NCBI GenBank assembly: GCA_963681505.1
Contig: OY811984.1
Coordinates: 500,772 to 564,771 of the forward strand
Reading direction: 5' to 3'
DNA from: Eunapius fragilis
Taxonomy: Eukaryota; Porifera; Demospongiae; Spongillida; Spongillidae
Length of the DNA stretch: 64,000 nt
The notes under the pieces were generated by a model. That model worked only from the letters and a program-made list of their open reading frames with translations. It did no database searches and was not told where the DNA came from. Both the position numbers and the translations under genes were made by a program. This document shows, in pieces, positions 19,464-33,000 of this stretch (position 1 is its first letter; each line of letters begins with the position of its first letter).

Positions 19464-21785
19464 TTAACAGTTGACCTTGCAGCAGTTCCTGAACATGCTG
19501 TTCTGTTTGAGGAGCTTCGCATAGCTAGGTGGAGCACACTTCCTGTAACTAAGCTTCAGCAACACCAGGGGGACGCAGCTAGCTGCTGTGATCACGAGTG
19601 TCTTCCACACGTAACCAAACGTGAGCAGAAAGCTACCATCTAAATAACACAGATGATATAAACCTAAGGTATCAATTAAGAGAGCATCTCACCAAAGTAG
19701 CCATTGAGGATGACTAGAGACAGCAGGTAGATAACAAGGCTGAACAGCTGTGCCAAGACCATCAAACCATGCCAAGTCCTGATGGTTAGGGCCACCATCA
19801 GGAGCTCATTGAGGACCAGGGCGGTGAATGTGATGGCGACAACGTGCACAAAGAGGGCCTCAAACAGCAGGAAACCTAGCAGCATTATCACGCCTCCTGT
19901 GCAATCAGAATATATCCCCCATGAAAGGTGTCTTCCTCCTCCTTCCCCTTACCTTGGTAGATACTGATCAGCACCCAGACAAAGAAGGTCTTGAGAGAGA
20001 GTGACCTGCCCTAGGGGAGGGAGGGATAAGCCCTGGATGAGTGAAATACTCACTAAATACTCAGTTGTTTTGACCTTTCTACAATTGTATTAGGTTGGGG
20101 TTAATGACCTAATTTCCTGTTCTTATCAATAAAGGTATTTTAGCAGGCATATGCCCACTGAGGCAACTTGTTGATTTATTTGTTGTTGGGTACATGCATT
20201 TATGTTTCCCCCTGTTTTGTGAATCTGATTTGTAGAAATAGAGAATAGTGCAATTACCAAACCTCTATGCAATTAAGAACTGTACCAAGGGTGTCAACAG
20301 TAGGGGTGTCAACAGCAGGGGTGTCAACAGTAGGGGTGTCAACAGCAGAGGGTGTCAATGGTAGGGGTACCAACAGCAAGGGCATGCATCTGTAAATAGC
20401 ACTCAAAGTTTAGAGTGAGTGTTGTAAAATTCCATGACAAAAGACTGAGAAAAGGGCATTAATAAGAAAGCAAAGGGCATTAATAAGAAGACAGAGAGGA
20501 GGTATTTCAAAACAGATTAATTACCAGTTACAAAGAGCAAAGTTCACAAGGTTCATGTTTATGTTAATATGTTGTGTGAGCTTCATAATGACTAGGTGTT
20601 AAGTTGCGAACAGGAGGTACCTAAAGGCTTGCTCCCTTACCAAAGCTATTTCAAAAGCTCCCCCCTCACTCCCTCCACACTTCACTTTCCCTCCAAAGCT
20701 CCACCCATCACCTACTTTCATGAGTTCTCTGTACAGCTCAGGGTACATCAGAGCTATGTCTGGTGACACGTCTTCATCCAACACCATAGAGAAGACAGGA
20801 GCCATGGTGTAGATGGTGGCATATCTGTGGACACACTAATGAGCAGGGGCCTCCTCATACACCACACTAATGAGCAGGGGCCTCCTCATACACCACACTA
20901 ATGAGCAGGGACCTCCTCATACACCACACTAATGAGCAGGGACCTCCTCATACACCACACTAATGAGCAGGGGCATTCTCATACACCACACTAATGAGCA
21001 GGGACCTCCTCATACACCACACTAATGAGCAGGGACCTCCTCATACACCACCACTCACCCAACCATCAAAATGCCCTCATATAAGGGCACAGCTGCAAAA
21101 TAGAAGACAGCTGAGAAGAGAGCCTGTGCATGTGTGTATGTGTGTGTGTGTGTGTGAATGTGTGTATGTGTGCATATCATCAGACATCTGCAACTCCCTC
21201 CTCAAGGATAGATTATACCTGCATGACTGATATGATCAATCCTCTGTGGATCACAAACTGACTCAGTGCTGCAGATCTCTTGTAGCTAAAGACGGGGGGG
21301 AGGGGGGGGGAGGAACACAATGGCCACCTACATTTCCTTCCCCTCCTTCTCCTCACCAGTTCCTCCCATGCCAGACAAGCAGGCGACTGATGTGACTGAA
21401 ATGAGTGACTGAGAAATCAGCAGCCAGAGATGCCTGCTTCCCTTCCTGGGGAGGAGGAAAGGCCACAGTGGGTGGTATTAAATGGGGTGATAAGAGGGAA
21501 GGGAAGGAAGAGGGATGGGAAAGGAGGAAGTATTAAAATACCATAGGCAAATCATACATTGCACTATTTGCCTTCTCCACCCCACTTCCTCTACAAACCT
21601 TTCCCAGTATTCCAATGCCAACGTTGGCTGCTTGAATCATACTAACATCATTTCCTCCATCACCTGTGACCACAGGAGCAAAGAAGACTTCATTACTATG
21701 CACACACACACACACACACACCACACACACACATACACACGCACACACACACCACAAACACACACACACACATACACACACACCA

Positions 21786-21854
<69 letters not shown>

Positions 21855-24800
21855 CTTTACCAATGGCACAGACAGGTCTCTTGGTGTGCTGCTGAAGAAG
21901 GCTAACTACCTGAGCCTTATGTGTGGGTGAGCACCGACAGCATATGACCGCTGGACACATACAGGCCACATCAACAAACTCTGTTTCGTAGTGTTCCAGG
22001 CAGAGCTAATAGGAAAATGTTGCCAGTCTAATTAAAATGAGATTGGGGATATGTAGGACTTGGGTGCATCGATTGAGTGAAAAGTAAGGAAACAAGGAAT
22101 TTCAGAAAGTTAATACATACCTAAATTAGCAAATAAAGTAATCGTTTCTTGAACTTGATAAAAATGTAGGTGTGTAATATTTATCCATTCATGATGCATA
22201 ATTTGAAATCCCCACTGATCACAGGACATACCTGGAGGGAATCACCACTGATCACCAGAGCATAATCATTTTTGCGTCTGAAGCTGTTCAATTCATTGTG
22301 AACTTCTGATCTTGATGTCACCTGTCAAGACCACACCCAGCAGTAAAGTTAACCACACCCAGCAGTAAAATTAACCACACCCAGCAGTAAAGTTAACCAC
22401 ACCCAGCAGTAAAGTTAACCACACCCAGCAGTAAAGGTAACCACACCCAGCAGTAAAGGTAACCACACCCAGCAGTAAAGGTAACCACACCCAGCAGTAA
22501 AGGTAACCACACCCAGCAGTAAAGGTAACCACACCCAGCAGTAAAGATAACCACACCCAGCAGTAGAGGTAACCACACCCAGCAGTAAAGGTAACCACAC
22601 CCAGCAGTAAAGGTAACCACACCCAGCAGTAAAGATAACCACACCCAGCAGTAAAGGTAACCACACCCAGCAGTAAAGGTAACCACACCCAGAATTCATA
22701 CATCTTCACATTACAATTTATCATGTCTGTCTTAACTAGATTTATAGATAGGTACACCAAATTATTAATGCTAAGTAAATTAATAATGTCTAGGAAAGGG
22801 AAAGGGTCTGGTACCCAGATTAATATCTATGGGTCCACACAACCCCCCCCCCCCCCGTGCCCAGGCCATATGCACCCCACCTGCTTAAAAGTGTAGATGT
22901 TCTGTGTACGTGCAATGAGCCTGGAGCTAAGAGCAATACTGGTGGCTGTCTCCATCTTGTCTCCTGTTAGCATCCACACCTTGATCCCAGCATTCCTCAG
23001 AAGTTCCAAGGTGGGGCGAACATCAGCCTGTGTGCATACACATAGCATTGTACAATACAAGTGGGTGTGGTTAATAGCACATCTCTCTCCCTCTCCCCCC
23101 CCCACACACACCTGGAGCTGGTCCTCCACCCCTGTGAGACAGAGCAGTTCCATATTCTCTTCCAAACTCTGCAGCACTGTACTCACCTGCACATTGAGTG
23201 TGGTGTAACATGTGATGTTGTGACATGTGTGATGGTGTGACATATGGGATGTGTGACATGTGTGATGATGTGACATGTGTGATGATGTGACACGTGTGAT
23301 GATGTGACATGTGTGATGATGTGACACGTGTGATGATGTGACATGTGTGATGTGACATGTGTGATGATGTGACATGTGTAATGTGACATGTGATGATGTG
23401 ACATGTGTGATGTGACATGTGTGATGATGTGACATGTGTGATGTGACATGTGTGATGATGTGACATGTGTGATGATGTGACATGTGTGATGATTGGCACC
23501 ATGCATGTGAGTGCAGGTGGTGATAATCCCCAACAAATGAAGGAACACACAAAGGATGTCTTGGCTTACCTGTGTTGCCCTGTCGCTAATACTTAGCTTC
23601 GCCTGTTTGTAGCAAACCTTCCAATCAGAGAAAGCAACAACATTATATTACCATGACAACAAATGGTAACCCCACTCACCTCAAAGCTTGCATACTGCTC
23701 CTCTGATAGCACCTTCTTACCCACCACGAGGGTCCTGAGCCCCTCCCTAGCCATGTTGCCACACTGAGGAGCAACAAAAGAGACTATCCATGTATACCAT
23801 GTACACAAACACCCCATACACACATCCCATATACACACCTCTTCTTCCACCCAGTCATTGTACTGCACTTTGCTGGTCATCACCACATCAGCTCCCTTCA
23901 TGTAGAAGACAATCTGGCCACTCCCAGTATCCTGGTAGGGGGCGTGGCACTCATTCCCTCCCATCACACACACACACAACATGCCCCGTATAGAACTGCA
24001 AGCCATCACCTCAATCCCTCACACCAGCACCTCAATACCTCACACCAGCACCTCAATCCCTCACACCAGCACCTCCACACCATCACCTCAATTCCTCACA
24101 CCAGCACCTCAATCCCTCACACCAGCACCTCAATACCTCACACCAGCACCTCAATCCCTCACACCAGCACCTCAATCCCTCACACCAGCACCTCAATCCC
24201 TCACACCAGCACCTCAATCCCTCACACCAGCACCTCAATCCCTCACACCAGCACCTCAATCCCTCACACCAGCACCTCAATACCTCACACCAGCACCTCA
24301 ATCCCTCACACCAGCACCTCAATACCTCACACCAGCACCTCAATCCCTCACACCAGCACCTCAATCCCTCACACCAGCACCTCAATCCCTCACACCAGCA
24401 CCTCAATATCTCACACCATCACCTCAATCCCTCATACCAGCACCTCAATCCCTCACACCAGTACCTCAATCCCTCACACCAGCACACCATCACCTAACTC
24501 CTCCCACATCAGCACACCATCACCTAACTCCTCCCACACCAGCACACCATCACCTAACTCCTCCCACATCAGCACACCATCACTTAACTCCTCCCACACC
24601 AGCACACCATCACCTAACTCCTCTCACATCAGCACACCATCACCTAACTCCTCCCACATCAGCACACCATCACCTAACTCCTCCCACACCAGCACACCAT
24701 CACCTAACTCCTCCCACACCAGCACACCATCACCTAACTCCTCCCACATCAGCACACCATCACCTAACTCCTCCCACACCAGCACACCATCACCTAACTC

Positions 24801-27800
24801 CTCTCACATCAGCACACCATCACCTAACTCCTCTCACATCAGCACACCATCACCTAACTCCTCCCACATCAGCACACCATCAACTAACTCCTCCCACACC
24901 AGCACACCATCACCTAACTCCTCCCACACCAGCACACCATCACCTAACTCCTCCCACATCAGCACACCATCACCTAACTCCTCCCACACCAGCACACCAT
25001 CACCTAACTCCTCCCACACCAGCACACCATCACCTAACTCCTCCCACATCAGCACACCATCACCTAACTCCTCCCACACCAGCACACCATCACCTAACTC
25101 CTCCCACATCAGCACACCATCACCTAACTCCTCCCACATCAGCACACCATCAACTAACTCCTCCCACACCAGCACACCATCACCTAACTCCTCCCACACC
25201 AGCACACCATCACCTAACTCCTCCCACATCAGCACACCATCACCTAACTCCTCTCACATCAGCACACCATCACCTAACTCCTCTCACATCAGCACACCAT
25301 CACCTAACTCCTCCCACATCAGCACACCATCACCTAACTCCTCCCACACCAGCACATCATCACCTAACTCCTCTCACATCAGCACACCATCACCTAACTC
25401 CTCCTACATCAGGATCACTTACTCTTACAATGATGCCCATTCGTTTGGTCTCTGAAGTAAAAGGGAATATCTGAAGAATATCATAGTGCAGCCTGTGTCC
25501 CTCTGGTGTCTCCAGACATAAGGAGGTCAAGTCTCTCTCCACCAGAGCCAACCCAACACATTCAGTCCACTTCACCAGAGCAACCTACCCACCCCCCACC
25601 CCCAGTAAATGTGACACCTCATGCACACACATGTACACACACACACACACACATACACACACATACACACAAATACAATTCACACACCTACCTCATCTGG
25701 ACTGGAGGCTTGATATGAAATACGTCGAGGTGTCACCCCGCACTTCTGAAAGATCACTACTTCTTCACCCTGCACATTCACGGTGTTCTGGTCCCCAGCC
25801 TGCACACCCTCTTCCCCAGTCTGCTCCAACACAGGAGTAACATTGTGGCACAGGGCCAGCGCCTTCACACATTCCACCAGCTGGCCACCTCCCTCTAACT
25901 GCAAATGACACCCACCCCAGTTGGTACCCCTATCTCTCTCTCTCTCTCCTGTATCAGTAGGACTTACAGCCTTGGTGTGCCTACTGAGGGCTGTCTGGAG
26001 CTGCATCTTGAGCTTGCCCATGTGAAAAACAAAGGGCGTTGAATGTAAATATATACTTAACACCAAAGGACAGGTGACAGAAATATGCAGATCTATACTT
26101 TTGGCACCTCAAATACCAGGAGGCTAGGGACACACGGAGCGAGCGTAGGCAACGATAACAGAGAAGGATATATGCATAGTAAGCAAGGATATACGTATAG
26201 TAAGCAAGGATATACAGGAAACGCCTCCCAAGGGACACAGGTGCTGGTATGTACAGCCTGGAGTACTCTAAGGATGGCATGGCGCCTATCCACACTGCTG
26301 CTGCCCAGAACCAACACATCAGGATTAAAAGGCTGGTTAATATCAGCCGATCGTTTCTAGAAGCAAGAACTTCTGACAAGCTGTCAATGACACCCTTACT
26401 AGTGGCAGCAGCCACAGGCGCATCAGGGAGCTTCCAAATACTTCTGGAACTAGGGGCAAACCTTCTGGCTCGGAGTGGAACCGGAATGAACTCAATAAGC
26501 TATGCCGCCACACGAGGACACGCCCCCATTGTCCTCTCCTTGCTAAACAACGGGAAGGTAGACGTGATGAAAGAGCTTCTCCATCAGGTGAGCCAGCCCA
26601 TGACACACGCGGAGAAGCTAAGCTGCTTCAAAGTGCTGGGGACAGTGGTACAGACCTGCACACAGAGCCAGCAGGGAGCAGACAACGCCAGAGGACTAGG
26701 AGTGGTGGCAGTTGTCGACGATCTCCTAAGAAAGATCACCCAGGAAGGGGGCAACTGGGAGTCCCTAGCCCAACAGCTGATGGGCGTGGTGACCCATCTG
26801 GCATCTGGAAGTGGGAGTGGTCTGTGTTCAGACATTGTTGCCAGCGACATTCCACGTAGCTTGGTGGGCATCATACAGAACTCCGGCGAGCCATCCACAT
26901 GCATAGGAGCCATAGAAACCCTCAAGGCCATAGTGAAGAAGATCCCAGAGGCCTGTTTCCTCATGGTGAGCCTAAAGGCCCCCTACATCATGATGGAGGC
27001 CATGAAGAAGCACAGGTCAGTGCCTCTTCTCGAGACAGCCACCGGATGCCTAGAGATGTCCACCTCAAATCCAGAGGTAGCCAGGTCACTGAGCTCCTTG
27101 GGGATGCTCCCCAACCTGGTGGCGATGGTGGGAGCACCCCTCCCCCCCACCGTGAGCACCAGCCTGCTCAACACAGTAGAGAACCTGGCCCTGTGTGCAG
27201 AGGAGGTGAGGAGGGAGATAGTGGCCCTGGGGGCCGTGGGGGCCCTCCTGGGGGCCCTCCAGAGGGAGAGGCTCAAGGGGGTGGAGAGGATGCTCAGACT
27301 GCTGTGTTGCCTGTGCCTCGGGAAGGATGATGGTATTGACACATTGCGCCGGTCCCCTGGTTCCCTCTCTCAGCTGGTGGGCCTGATCAAGACCTCCCTA
27401 AGTCCATCCATCCAACACGACGGCTACCTGCTCCTCTGGTGCACGGCAGGTGGGAAGGGGGAGGAGGAGAGGGCGTTGGCAGGCCTGGTAGGGGCGAGGT
27501 GCCTCTCCTCCATGTTGGACAGGAGCACCACAGACGCCCTCCAGGGTAAAGTACTGCTCGCCCTCCGGCTGATATCCCCAGCTGTACACGGGGTTCAGGA
27601 GGCGGTAACGGAGTCTGGCTGCGTCCCCACGCTGGTGAGGATAATTGCCGACCAAGACAGCAGCAAGCCACCACACAAGGTGCTAGGCGCTCTGCGGGTG
27701 CTTGAAGCTCTAAGCTGCACAATGGCCATGCGGCCAAACAGGACGTACCAGCAGCTTATGGGGAAGGTGGATGGAAGGAAGTGTCTGCTGAAGCTGTACT

Positions 27801-28562
27801 CAGCGACCACCGGTGATAAGGACATACAGCTCCAAGCCCTCTGCACCCTTACTGCCCTCACACTGGGGTGCCCCCTCGCTAAGCAGCTTCTACTGCAGGA
27901 CCCGAGGTTCAACCTGGCCGAGGTGGCCTTCTCTCTGGTTGCCATGGAGATGGGCCACCTGCAAACAGCCTCCCGTGCCCTCTGCTACCTGATGTACAAC
28001 AGCAGGGAGACGCAGGCGTGGCTAGCCAAAAGGGGGGACCTGCCCCACTCTCCATTTGAAGCACGCCAGCGGTCAGGCGACAGGTCAGAGAGTGCACAGG
28101 CATCTTTTGAGGTCGTAACCATGGTAAGGCTCTTTGCAGACAGAGACACCACGGACGTCATGGTTATGGGCATCAAGAACCTCTCCGTGCAGCTCAGTAA
28201 GGCTGTGGAGGAGGAACAAGATGACCTCCAAGTGGCAGTGGGGTCCCTGATATGCGCCCTCTTCCGCGTCGGTAGTGGCATCCCCAACGCCTTCCTCTCT
28301 CTCAAGGTGGTGCGCCCCCTGGTGGCCATGCTCCTCACCCCACACGAGGGGTGCCAGAAGACTGCCGCCATTGCTATGTGTCATCTCTCTCACCTGCCCC
28401 AGGGGATGAGGGCAGTGCTCAAGTACTGTAGGAGAGCCCCCGAACTGGTCCAGATCATGGAGAGGTGTGTCCCTTGCACAACCTTGTCTCTGTCAGAGGC
28501 CTTCTACGAGAGCTGGGCACAGTACTGCAAGAACCATCCCAAAGCAGCAGAACAGTTAGTTA

Positions 28563-28602
<40 letters not shown>

Positions 28603-29981
28603 CACTACACATGCACAGCACACACAAACACACCACATCCATGTACACAAACATACATCCACAGTAAATACTGTATGTTACATGTCAACAGAGTTCCTTT
28701 TTGGCTTAACTATTATTTAATAAAAGCAGAGACCCCCAAAGTGGCCTGCAATGAAAAAGCTCTCTTCATGTGTTACTGATGGACCATACCTTGAGCAGGG
28801 AATAAGGTATTAACCTTGCTACTTTCACACAGGTCTAAGCAGGCACAGATAACCATGGTCACTCCATCGCTGTACAATGGTGCTAAAGTGTTTGGTAGGC
28901 AGCCCCAATCCAGTCCATCCCTCATCCCCAGTCCATCCCTCATCCCAAGTCCATCCCTCATCCCAAGTCCCTCCTCATCCCAAGTCCCTCCTCATCCCAA
29001 GTCCCTCCTCATCCCAAGTCCCTCCTCATCCCAAGTCCCTCCTCATCCCAAGTCCCTCCTCATCCCAAGTCCCTCCTCATCCAGCATTATCAATATTCAT
29101 CCTCTGCCCTTCTTGTTCTCTCCCCTCTCCCTGCCATTCCAGGCAACGTGGTGGTGGAGAATGCTGTCTTCATGGAAGGGGCAGAAGATGATGATGATGA
29201 AGGCGGACATCTAAAAGCCTTATGTAGCACCATATCCAAGCAAAAGAGCTTGGCCCAGTCAAAGCATGCCGTAAACACTAAACTACCTTCAATTGTGGTC
29301 CAAACCCTTGTGTAATACTCACCATGTTGACAGTGGATACCTCAATGCACCCCTGTCCCCAATACATACACATGTCCTACGCGTCCCCATTCCATACACA
29401 TCTTGCAATGTCCCCATTCCATACTCGTTCCCCTACGTGTACATACACTCAGCTCGCGACAATTATAACAGCAAACACAATAATAAGTACCTCGGGCATT
29501 GATTCCTGAGAGAAGGCTACAGACCCCAGGTGAAGCTTTCTGAAGATCTGCGTGTGTGCGCACAGAGAGGTAAGGCAGTGTGCCATATGTGGCCATGAAG
29601 CTAGTACCATCTCATTTTGGGTGAGGGTGCCAGTCTTGTCAGACAGCAGGTACTCTATTCTTCCCAGCTCCTCTGGTATGGTGCTGCTTCGTACCACAGT
29701 GTCAGGGATTGCTTTGTCTCTCTGAATCATCCACGAGTAAACCATCTTCCCCATGTCTAAGTTGACACGGAGGCTTGTTAGAGGTGTGGATGGGAAGGAG
29801 GGGGAGAAACGATGAAGACAGAATACAAGAGGACATTGATAAAGCATTACAGTATCAAGTTATCCTTATACCTGATTGGTATGATGTAGGAGAACAGAAT
29901 CACATATCGAAACAGAAACACGTACCAGAACACAGAGAACCCCTACAAGAAAAGAATATGATATCACACCCATACACACAC

Positions 29982-30033
<52 letters not shown>

Positions 30034-33000
30034 TGAGAGCCAACATGGCTACTGCTAGAGCAATCATTGAAATGAACAGTATTTTAGTAAGTCTGTTGAT
30101 CTCCAAGTCTACCAATCCAATCTGAGGAGCCAATAGGTGCAGATTAAACCACCAATACCATCAGCTGGTACCAAACCTTTGAGCGCAAACCAGATGTATT
30201 CAGCACACTTCTGGTCTCTGCTCCTGTGTAGATGACCACACCCAGAGCAGTCCCTATTGATGGAGGGGGTGGGGCAGGTACATGAGCTGGGATCACAGGG
30301 GTATTATAAGCAGCTTGGAGGTAACACCAACCAGAAGCGAGGACAGTGTTGGCCCAGAGTGTGTTCTCCACACCAAGAGGCTCCTCCTTCTTCTCCTTCC
30401 CTCCTCCCTGCTGTGAGATGAGGGAGATGAAATGCGTGTATAACCAGGCTTCAGATAGCCTCACCACTGTCAATGTTCCTATGAAGTTGTAGATACACTT
30501 TTGTGGTCTTTCAGCAAACACAGATGCCTCTACAGAAAAAAGCTCCTGAGAAAAATAAGTGCCTATAATTAACCTGTTTAACCTCCTTCAACTTTGATCT
30601 GCCAATCATCCCATTAAACCCCTCCCCTTGCCCTGCGTCCATTAAGCCCCTCCCCTTGGCCCTGTGTCCATTAAGCCCCTCCCCTTGCCCTGCGTCCATT
30701 AAACCCCTCCCCTTGGCCCTGCATCCATTAAACCCCTTCCCTTGGTCCTGCATCCATTAAACCCCTCCACTTGACCCTGCGTCCATTAAACCCCTCCCCT
30801 TGGCCCTGCGTCCATTAAGCCCCTCCCCTTGGCCCTGCATCCATTAAACCCCTCCCCTTGGCCCTGCATCCATTAAACCCCTCCACTTGACCCTGCGTCC
30901 ATTAAACCCCTCCCCTTGGCCCTGCGTCCATTAAACCCCTCCCCTTGGCCCTGCATCCATTAAACCCCTCCCCTTGGCCCTGCGTCTTGCTACCACACAC
31001 ATCATCACTGGTGAGGGCCTGGAGGCTTGGTACTGCCACTCGAAGCTTCCAGTCTGTCTCTCCATCCAGCTGGTCTGTCCGTACAAAGCACGACCCTGGG
31101 CACAAGGAGATGAAGGTGATGTGTGTGCTGAGAGACAGGTTTGGAGGTATCACTACTGAGAAACATACCACTCTTCTCTGTGGTCCTAAGGAGTACCATA
31201 TCTGCAGGCACCCTCTGGTCCTAAGGGAAGGTGCCATGGCAGCATGAATGAAGTACAAGAAGATGGGGATGGATTTAGAACAAGAGGTTAATTACCTTTT
31301 CAATTACAACCACGTCAGAAACTTGAATATCACTGCTGTTAACAGGAACCCTTCCTGTACCGTGTGGTAGATGAGTACATCATGTTCCACATCATGCATG
31401 TACTTTCCACATAAACCATATACGCTATGTGCATGGATTTGACTGTGCAAGTGTGCAAACGTTTGTATCAGCATGTGCCTGTGACCACGTGCCTGTGACC
31501 ATGTGCCTGTGACCATGTGCCTGTGACCATGTGCCTGTGACCATGTGCCTATGACCATGTGCCTGTGACCATGTGCCTGTGACCATGTGCCTGTGACCAT
31601 GTGCCTGTGACCATGTGCCTGTGACCATGTGCCTGTGACCATGTGCCTGTGACCATGTGCCTATGACCATGTGACCTCCACACACAAACCTTTCTTGGTT
31701 AACTTGTAATAACTCTGCATGTTAATCTCCTTATCTCTGAGGTACCTCTTAACGTCATCATACAGCTCTCTCATCATGGTCACCACAATGACAAAGACCT
31801 ATGTGTGTGTGTGTGTTGTGTGATGTATGTGTGTGTGTGTGTGTGTGATGTATATGTGTGTGTGATTTATGTGTGTGTGATTGTGCATGTGGTGTATGTA
31901 TGTATGTATGTATGTATGTATGTATGTATGTATGTGTGTATGTATGTGTATGTATGTATGTATGTATGTATGTATGTATGTATGTACGTATGTATGCGTG
32001 TGCAGCGTGTGTATGTGATTCCATACTTACACATATATATATATATACCCCTCATGTATACCCCTCATATATATCCCTCATGTATACCCCTCATGTATAC
32101 CCCTCTCATGTACATGCAAACATGTCTCCACAGTGTGTTGCAAGTGTATGTTCAATTTAAGTATAAACACTGAAGATGTGTGAGGTAATGCCCCACCCCC
32201 TCATACTCACCAGAGGCCCCACCCCCTCATACTCACCAGAGCCCCACCCCCTCATACCCACCAGAGGCCCCACCCCCTCATACTCACCAGAGGCCCCACC
32301 CCCTCATACTCACCAGAGGCCCCACCCCCTCATACTCACCAGAGGCCCCACCCCTTCATACTCACCAGAGGCCCCCAGTAGGTATACAGATACCCAATCT
32401 TTAGCTGGGGTACAAACTGAGTCATGGCAATGACCAGGAAGTACAGATTTAAGAAAAATCTGAACTGTTCAAACAGTACCTATCATGGTGGGAAAGGTGA
32501 GGGGAAGAGGAAGTGAGGAGTGAGAAGGGATGGAGGGAGGGAAAGGGAGGGGAGTGAGGAAGGGATGAAGAGGGAGAGAAGGGAAACAGGAAGGGGAATA
32601 GCAGCAGGTAGTTTAGAATTACAAGGAATTAAACACAAACTTTTGGAATGAAGGAAAAAAGACTGTACTTGCGATTACATATGGCGTTTGCGGGGTATCT
32701 TTGAGACAGGTCCTATAGGTATTTAACAAGTTTAATGTCACAGGGTATGGCATTATTAGTGTCACAGTACCGGTTGGCCAGGCGAGACAGTCCTACTCTT
32801 CAACGCGTTGTCCCTACGACAGGCGGCAGCGAGCCCATCCCAGGCCCTGAAAGCAGTAAGCATGAAGCTAAACACGCCGAACACTTTCTCTTGACTCGCC
32901 TCTGAGCCCAAAGCTGCCAGCCGGCATTCCAAATCCAAGAGGAGTGGACTTTCAATCTGCTCTGCCACTTCTTGCGGCCGTTTCTCGCTGACGAATCGAC

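Noticed and set aside
22371-22760. Hydrophobic repetitive frames that look like a membrane protein
   Set aside because: Artefact of the 22-bp array; three registers give the same peptide motif and no start or splice context.
23944-25474. Two overlapping plus-strand open frames of about 500 residues (Ser/Thr/Pro/His repeats)
   Set aside because: They lie wholly over the 21-bp and 30-bp minisatellites, whose unit lengths are multiples of 3, so several frames stay open. ATP9 splice donor and acceptor flank the region on the other strand.
28555-28720. C-terminal tail of the long ANKAR-like frame
   Set aside because: It reads into a CA microsatellite after a GTTAGT donor; splicing to 28,832 gives a better continuation.
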